From Microbacterium halimionae (GTDB taxonomy: Bacteria > Actinomycetota > Actinomycetes > Actinomycetales > Microbacteriaceae), in contig NZ_JAAOZB010000002.1 of the NCBI RefSeq assembly GCF_011761265.1, positions 1,116,001 through 1,180,000 of the forward strand: DNA of 64,000 nt, read 5' to 3'. Position 1 is the first letter of the stretch. Each line of letters begins with the position of its first letter. The notes beneath the pieces are model-generated. The model ran no database searches and was not told where the DNA came from. It saw nothing but the letters and a program-made list of their open reading frames with translations. Shown piece by piece: positions 61,188 through 64,000 of the stretch. Made by a program: the position numbers and the translations under genes.

Positions 61188-61877
61188 CTAAGACGTAAGT
61201 CGTGTGACACCGGAGCGCACAATTGCACTGCGGACGTCGTCCAGTCGACGCGCGAGTTCCGGAGCGACGTCTGCCGCCCGTGAACGCGACGAGCTATCGG
61301 TACGACGAAGAAGCGGCGTGAGTGCGGACTCGATCAACCCGATATCACGCTCAGCGCTCTGACGGAGCCCACGCAGGTGTCGCGGCTCGATTCCATGGCG
61401 CTCTAACGCGACAAGGGAGCGCAAAAGTGCAACATCTTGCTCGGTGTAATTCTCTGCTCCCGTGAGCAACCCCATGCTGATCGCTTCGTTGAAGAGCTGA
61501 GGCGCGGCGCCCGATGCCGACAACAGCTCGTCACGACGGTAGCGACGAACAGCTGGGGCGATCGATGGCGGGGCGGCAGCCGGAAGTGTTGGCGTTCGCC
61601 CGGCATCCAACTGCTCAAGATAATCGCGAATCATTGCGAGCGGGCGAAAGTGATCCCGCTGCAGAGTGAGCGCGAGCCGCAAGCGATCAACGTCTCGAGC
61701 CGAGAATTTTCGGTACCCGGACTCCGTACGTTGCGGCGTGACGATCCCCTGCTCTTCAAGAAATCGCAGCTTACTTGCTGACAAGCCTGGGAATTCTGGA
61801 CTCAACCGAGCGAGCACCTGGCCGATGCTGAGAACTCCCCCGGACGCAGCACGACCGTGGGCGGATGCGGCCGCCAT
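61188..61877 (-). CDS. ftsR: MerR family regulator FtsR (Rv1828-like)
   Basis: A 229-residue MerR protein. The helix-turn-helix SIGQVLARLSPEFPGLSASK is followed by LRFLEEQGIVTPQRTESGYR and a second domain with a further winged-helix-like part (RYRRDELLSA...AISMGLLTG). In C. glutamicum the ortholog FtsR activates ftsZ. The gene follows garA with overlapping stop and start (TGATG), an order shared with M. tuberculosis Rv1827-Rv1828. Its likely target, the ftsZ gene, is in this same window. Confidence 0.88.
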   Translation of the reverse strand: MAAASAHGRAASGGVLSIGQVLARLSPEFPGLSASKLRFLEEQGIVTPQRTESGYRKFSARDVDRLRLALTLQRDHFRPLAMIRDYLEQLDAGRTPTLPAAAPPSIAPAVRRYRRDELLSASGAAPQLFNEAISMGLLTGAENYTEQDVALLRSLVALERHGIEPRHLRGLRQSAERDIGLIESALTPLLRRTDSSSRSRAADVAPELARRLDDVRSAIVRSGVTRLTS

Positions 61878-62347
61878 CAGCCTTCCGTCGTGCCGGGAAG
61901 ATCTGCCGGAGAAACAAAAAGCGTGAGGCGGAACTTGCCAATGCGTACTTCGTCGCCGTTTGCTAGCGCGACACGATCAACGCGCTCGCCATCAACGTAG
62001 GTGCCGTTCAGCGAACGCTGATCGACGATCTCGAAAACTGCACCTACACGGGTGATCTCAGCGTGACGACGTGAGACTGTCACATCGTCGAAAAAGATGT
62101 CGGCATCCGGGTGACGACCAACTGTCGTGACGTCGGTATCAAGAAGGTATCGGGCTCCCGCTGTCGGGCCGGAGCGCACGATCAAGAGTGCCGCGTTGCT
62201 CGGCAGCGCCTCGATCGCTTCCATCTCGGTGGCACTCAAATCGGCGCCGAAAGGAACGAAAGAGAGATCGGCCTCGTGACCGAATGTCTCTGTTGTGTCG
62301 CTGTTCTGCGATGCGGGCCCAGGCTCGGGCCGAAGATTCTCTGTCAC
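61877..62347 (-). CDS. garA: FHA-domain protein GarA/OdhI
   Basis: A 156-residue protein. The N-terminal phospho-acceptor motif is DTTETF (17-22), as in GarA/OdhI. The FHA domain (about 55-140) has TVGRHPDADIFFDD, VSRRHAEI and SLNGTYVDG. Unphosphorylated GarA inhibits 2-oxoglutarate dehydrogenase and glutamate dehydrogenase; kinase action at the Thr pair makes it fold on itself. GGAGG five bases before the GTG fixes the start. The PASTA kinase in this window is a possible modifier. A TAGTCT -10 box lies upstream. Confidence 0.94.
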   Translation of the reverse strand: MTENLRPEPGPASQNSDTTETFGHEADLSFVPFGADLSATEMEAIEALPSNAALLIVRSGPTAGARYLLDTDVTTVGRHPDADIFFDDVTVSRRHAEITRVGAVFEIVDQRSLNGTYVDGERVDRVALANGDEVRIGKFRLTLFVSPADLPGTTEG

Positions 62348-62366
62348 GCATGCCTCCTCTCGGTTC

Positions 62367-62372
62367 AGACTA
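62367..62372 (-). promoter_or_regulatory. Predicted -10 of the garA-ftsR operon
   Basis: TAGTCT on the minus strand, giving a leader of about 13 bases that still includes the strong ribosome site. Confidence 0.4.
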
Positions 62373-62558
62373 GCCGAACATCTCTGTGCGAAATTGAAGA
62401 AATTCGCTACGGCATCCTTGGCATTCATTTTTGCTCAACGCAAAAACGGGCGGTTACTCGCCGCGTCCGGATGGGGTCATTCGAACTTACGCATCTGAAG
62501 GCTGCTGTGTCCACTCCGCACACCAATTTTGTACCGGAACTGTCTTTTAGCGCGCGGG

Positions 62559-62564
62559 TACAGT
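62559..62564 (+). promoter_or_regulatory. Predicted -10 of copC (leaderless)
   Basis: TACAGT on the plus strand, seven bases before the GTG. GGAGG also lies here but only one base from the GTG, too close to work as a normal ribosome site. AACTGT (62538-62543) and ACAGTT (62560-62565) form an inverted repeat over the promoter. Confidence 0.4.
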
Positions 62565-62571
62565 TGGAGGC

Positions 62572-63192
62572 GTGATATTTCCCTCTCGCGCTCGTGCCGG
62601 ATTTGCCGGCGTAGCCGTCGTAATCGCTTCGGTTTTACTGTTCGCCTCTCCCGCTGCTGCGCACGACGAACTTGTCGCGACCGATCCTGTTGCCGATTCG
62701 ACGCTCGACGAGATGCCCACGGAGCTCACACTGAGTTTCAGCTCCGAGTTGATCAATGACGGAAATTCAACGGTGGTGGAAGTTACCGACGGTGCAGGCA
62801 CCGATCTGACCGGCGGAGACCCCGAAGTAACAGGCGAAGTGGTGCGGCAGCCGCTCTCGGGAGAAGCGAGTGGCGATGTAACTGTGCTGTGGCGAGTGGT
62901 CTCGAGCGATGGTCACCCCATTTCGGGCGAATTTCGCTTCACAGTGACGGCCCAGCCGACCTCATCTCCACGCGCAACTACCCCGGCACCAGAGGCCAGC
63001 GTGCCCGCAGAATCAGCTACGCCCGAGACCAGCGTTTCGGAGTCAAGCACGCCATCCGCGACAGACACAGCACCGACGTCAAGTTCGTTCGTGCCGTGGA
63101 TCATCGTCGGTGTTCTGCTTCTTGCGGCAGTCGTCGCAACGGTGGTCGTGATCGTCTCTCGGCGGCGTCCGAGCAAGTCTTCCGAACGCTAG
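62572..63192 (+). CDS. CopC/YobA-like copper-binding membrane protein
   Basis: A 206-residue exported protein. The signal peptide (about 1-29) ends AAAH, so the mature N-terminus begins His-Asp-Glu, a CopC-type copper ligand. A beta-sandwich (about 30-120) contains LTLSFSSEL and VVSSDGHPISGEFRFTV, whose His is the second conserved ligand. A Ser/Thr/Pro-rich linker and a C-terminal helix (about 170-192) anchor it to the membrane. CopC proteins bind copper outside the cell, here perhaps for the aa3 oxidase. No CopD domain is attached. Confidence 0.9.
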   Translation: MIFPSRARAGFAGVAVVIASVLLFASPAAAHDELVATDPVADSTLDEMPTELTLSFSSELINDGNSTVVEVTDGAGTDLTGGDPEVTGEVVRQPLSGEASGDVTVLWRVVSSDGHPISGEFRFTVTAQPTSSPRATTPAPEASVPAESATPETSVSESSTPSATDTAPTSSSFVPWIIVGVLLLAAVVATVVVIVSRRRPSKSSER

Positions 63193-63195
63193 GCT
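63190..63195 (+). promoter_or_regulatory. Predicted -10 of lpdA (leaderless)
   Basis: TAGGCT on the plus strand, overlapping the copC stop and lying exactly six bases before the lpdA ATG. Confidence 0.5.
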
Positions 63196-63201
63196 TAGAC
63201 C

Positions 63202-64000
63202 ATGCCTCACTACGACGTCGTCATTCTCGGCGCGGGTCCCGGCGGATACGTCGCGGCCGTGCGCAGTGCACAGCTCGGACTGTCCACCGCCATCATCGAA
63301 GAGAAATATTGGGGTGGTGTCTGCCTGAACGTAGGCTGCATCCCCTCTAAGGCCCTGCTGAAAAACGCGGAGCTTGCCCACACCCTCAAGCACAAGGCGA
63401 AGCTCTTCGGCATCACTGGCGAAGTATCGATGGACTACGGCGTTGCGTATGACCGCAGCCGCACAGTCGCTGAGGGCCGCGTCAAGGGTGTTCATTTCTT
63501 GATGAAGAAGAACAAGGTCACGGAATACAACGGCCGAGGTTCTTTTGTCGATGCGAACTCCGTTGAAGTTACGGACGCCGACGGCAACAAAGAAACGATC
63601 ACCTTCGACAACGCGATCCTCGCGACCGGTTCGACGGTGCGTTTGCTTCCCGGTGTGACACTCAGTGAGAACGTCGTCACCTACGAAGAGCAGATCATGA
63701 CACGTGAGCTGCCGAAGTCGATCGTGATCGTCGGCGCTGGCGCGATCGGCATGGAATTCGCTTACGTCATGAAGAACTTCGGAGTGGAGGTGACGATCAT
63801 CGAGTTCCTTGATCGCGCACTTCCGAACGAAGATGCTGACGTATCGAAGGAGATCCAAAAGCAGTACCGCAATCTGGGCGTGGAGATCCTGACATCGACG
63901 AAGGTCGAGTCGGTTGTAGATTCCGGCGATAAGGTCACTGTCACCTACACCGGCAATAAGGACGGCGTCCAGTCGTCGATCGAAGCCGACAAGGTGCTGA
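63202..64000 (+). CDS. lpdA: Dihydrolipoyl dehydrogenase (C-terminus cut by window edge)
   Basis: About 266 N-terminal residues are present. [12 protein letters not shown] binds FAD, and [13 protein letters not shown] holds the redox-active Cys pair. [11 protein letters not shown] and the NAD-binding [12 protein letters not shown] follow. It is the E3 subunit of the pyruvate and 2-oxoglutarate dehydrogenase complexes. GarA, encoded divergently nearby, inhibits the E1 part of the latter. The start is six bases after a TAGGCT box, indicating a leaderless mRNA. The interface domain lies beyond the edge. Confidence 0.95.
   Translation, partial: MPHYDVVILGAGPGGYVAAVRSAQLGLSTAIIEEKYWGGVCLNVGCIPSKALLKNAELAHTLKHKAKLFGITGEVSMDYGVAYDRSRTVAEGRVKGVHFLMKKNKVTEYNGRGSFVDANSVEVTDADGNKETITFDNAILATGSTVRLLPGVTLSENVVTYEEQIMTRELPKSIVIVGAGAIGMEFAYVMKNFGVEVTIIEFLDRALPNEDADVSKEIQKQYRNLGVEILTSTKVESVVDSGDKVTVTYTGNKDGVQSSIEADKVL

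Noticed and set aside
1..64000. Scan for tRNA, rRNA, insertion sequences, prophage and CRISPR arrays
   Set aside because: No cloverleaf-sized gene gaps with tRNA signatures, no transposase or integrase reading frames and no repeat-spacer pattern were found by eye. A covariance-model search would be decisive.

Overview
The window is an actinobacterial chromosome segment of roughly 60% GC. It most likely comes from the Microbacteriaceae or a close relative. The evidence is an actinobacterial-type aa3 oxidase (ctaC-ctaD-ctaF), DivIVA/Wag31 and SepF beside a full dcw cluster that lacks ftsA and ddl, a class II DAHP synthase, a PASTA kinase beside an Rv2175c-like gene, and GarA next to two MerR regulators. 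Much of the middle and right part follows the gene order known from Mycobacterium tuberculosis wag31 to fadD15. No rRNA, tRNA, insertion sequence, prophage or CRISPR array was seen. No gene-free stretch exceeds about 225 bases.

Layout. 1-4207: the end of a PP2C phosphatase, three cytochrome c oxidase genes and erpA. 4288-15144: housekeeping genes (M20 peptidase, DUF3043 protein, two exported proteins of unknown role, pyrD, nrdR, hisD, a membrane protein, dnaE). 15186-24633: the only accessory-looking region. It holds a TetR-controlled operon (SDR, TetR, SCP2-like protein, class III aminotransferase, MFS exporter), followed after a repeat-bearing gap by a secreted M19-like hydrolase, a second MFS transporter and a GH1 beta-glucosidase. 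24790-25263: a NUDIX hydrolase. 25265-43537: rluD, lspA, wag31, yggT, sepF, yggS, ftsZ, ftsQ, murC, murG, ftsW, murD, mraY, murF, ftsI, ftsL, rsmH, mraZ and a DUF3040 protein, all on the minus strand. 43602-54194: polyprenyl synthase, Rv2175c-like protein, PASTA kinase, ABC1 kinase-like protein, aroG, plsC, ROK glucokinase and fadD. 54201-64000: def, a MinD-like ATPase, pyc, an orphan ParA, two MerR regulators, garA, copC and the start of lpdA.

How the genes work together. The dcw block makes lipid II (murC, murD, murF, mraY, murG) and the septal synthase (ftsW, ftsI, ftsQ, ftsL), and places it with ftsZ, sepF and wag31. MraZ probably controls it through three 10-bp repeats in front of its own gene. 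The right side carries parts of a Ser/Thr phospho-signalling set (PASTA kinase, Rv2175c-like protein, GarA), with a PP2C phosphatase at the left edge. It also carries an FtsR ortholog, whose C. glutamicum relative activates ftsZ.

The most interesting signals are regulatory. A perfect TetR-type operator lies across the predicted start of an uncharacterised operon. MerR-type palindromes sit between promoter elements. MraZ boxes precede mraZ. Repeats and palindromes fill the ftsQ-ftsZ gap. Many genes look leaderless, with a TANNNT -10 box six to nine bases before the start codon. No wholly new defence or mobile system was found. The SDR/SCP2-like/aminotransferase/MFS operon is the best candidate for an undescribed pathway.
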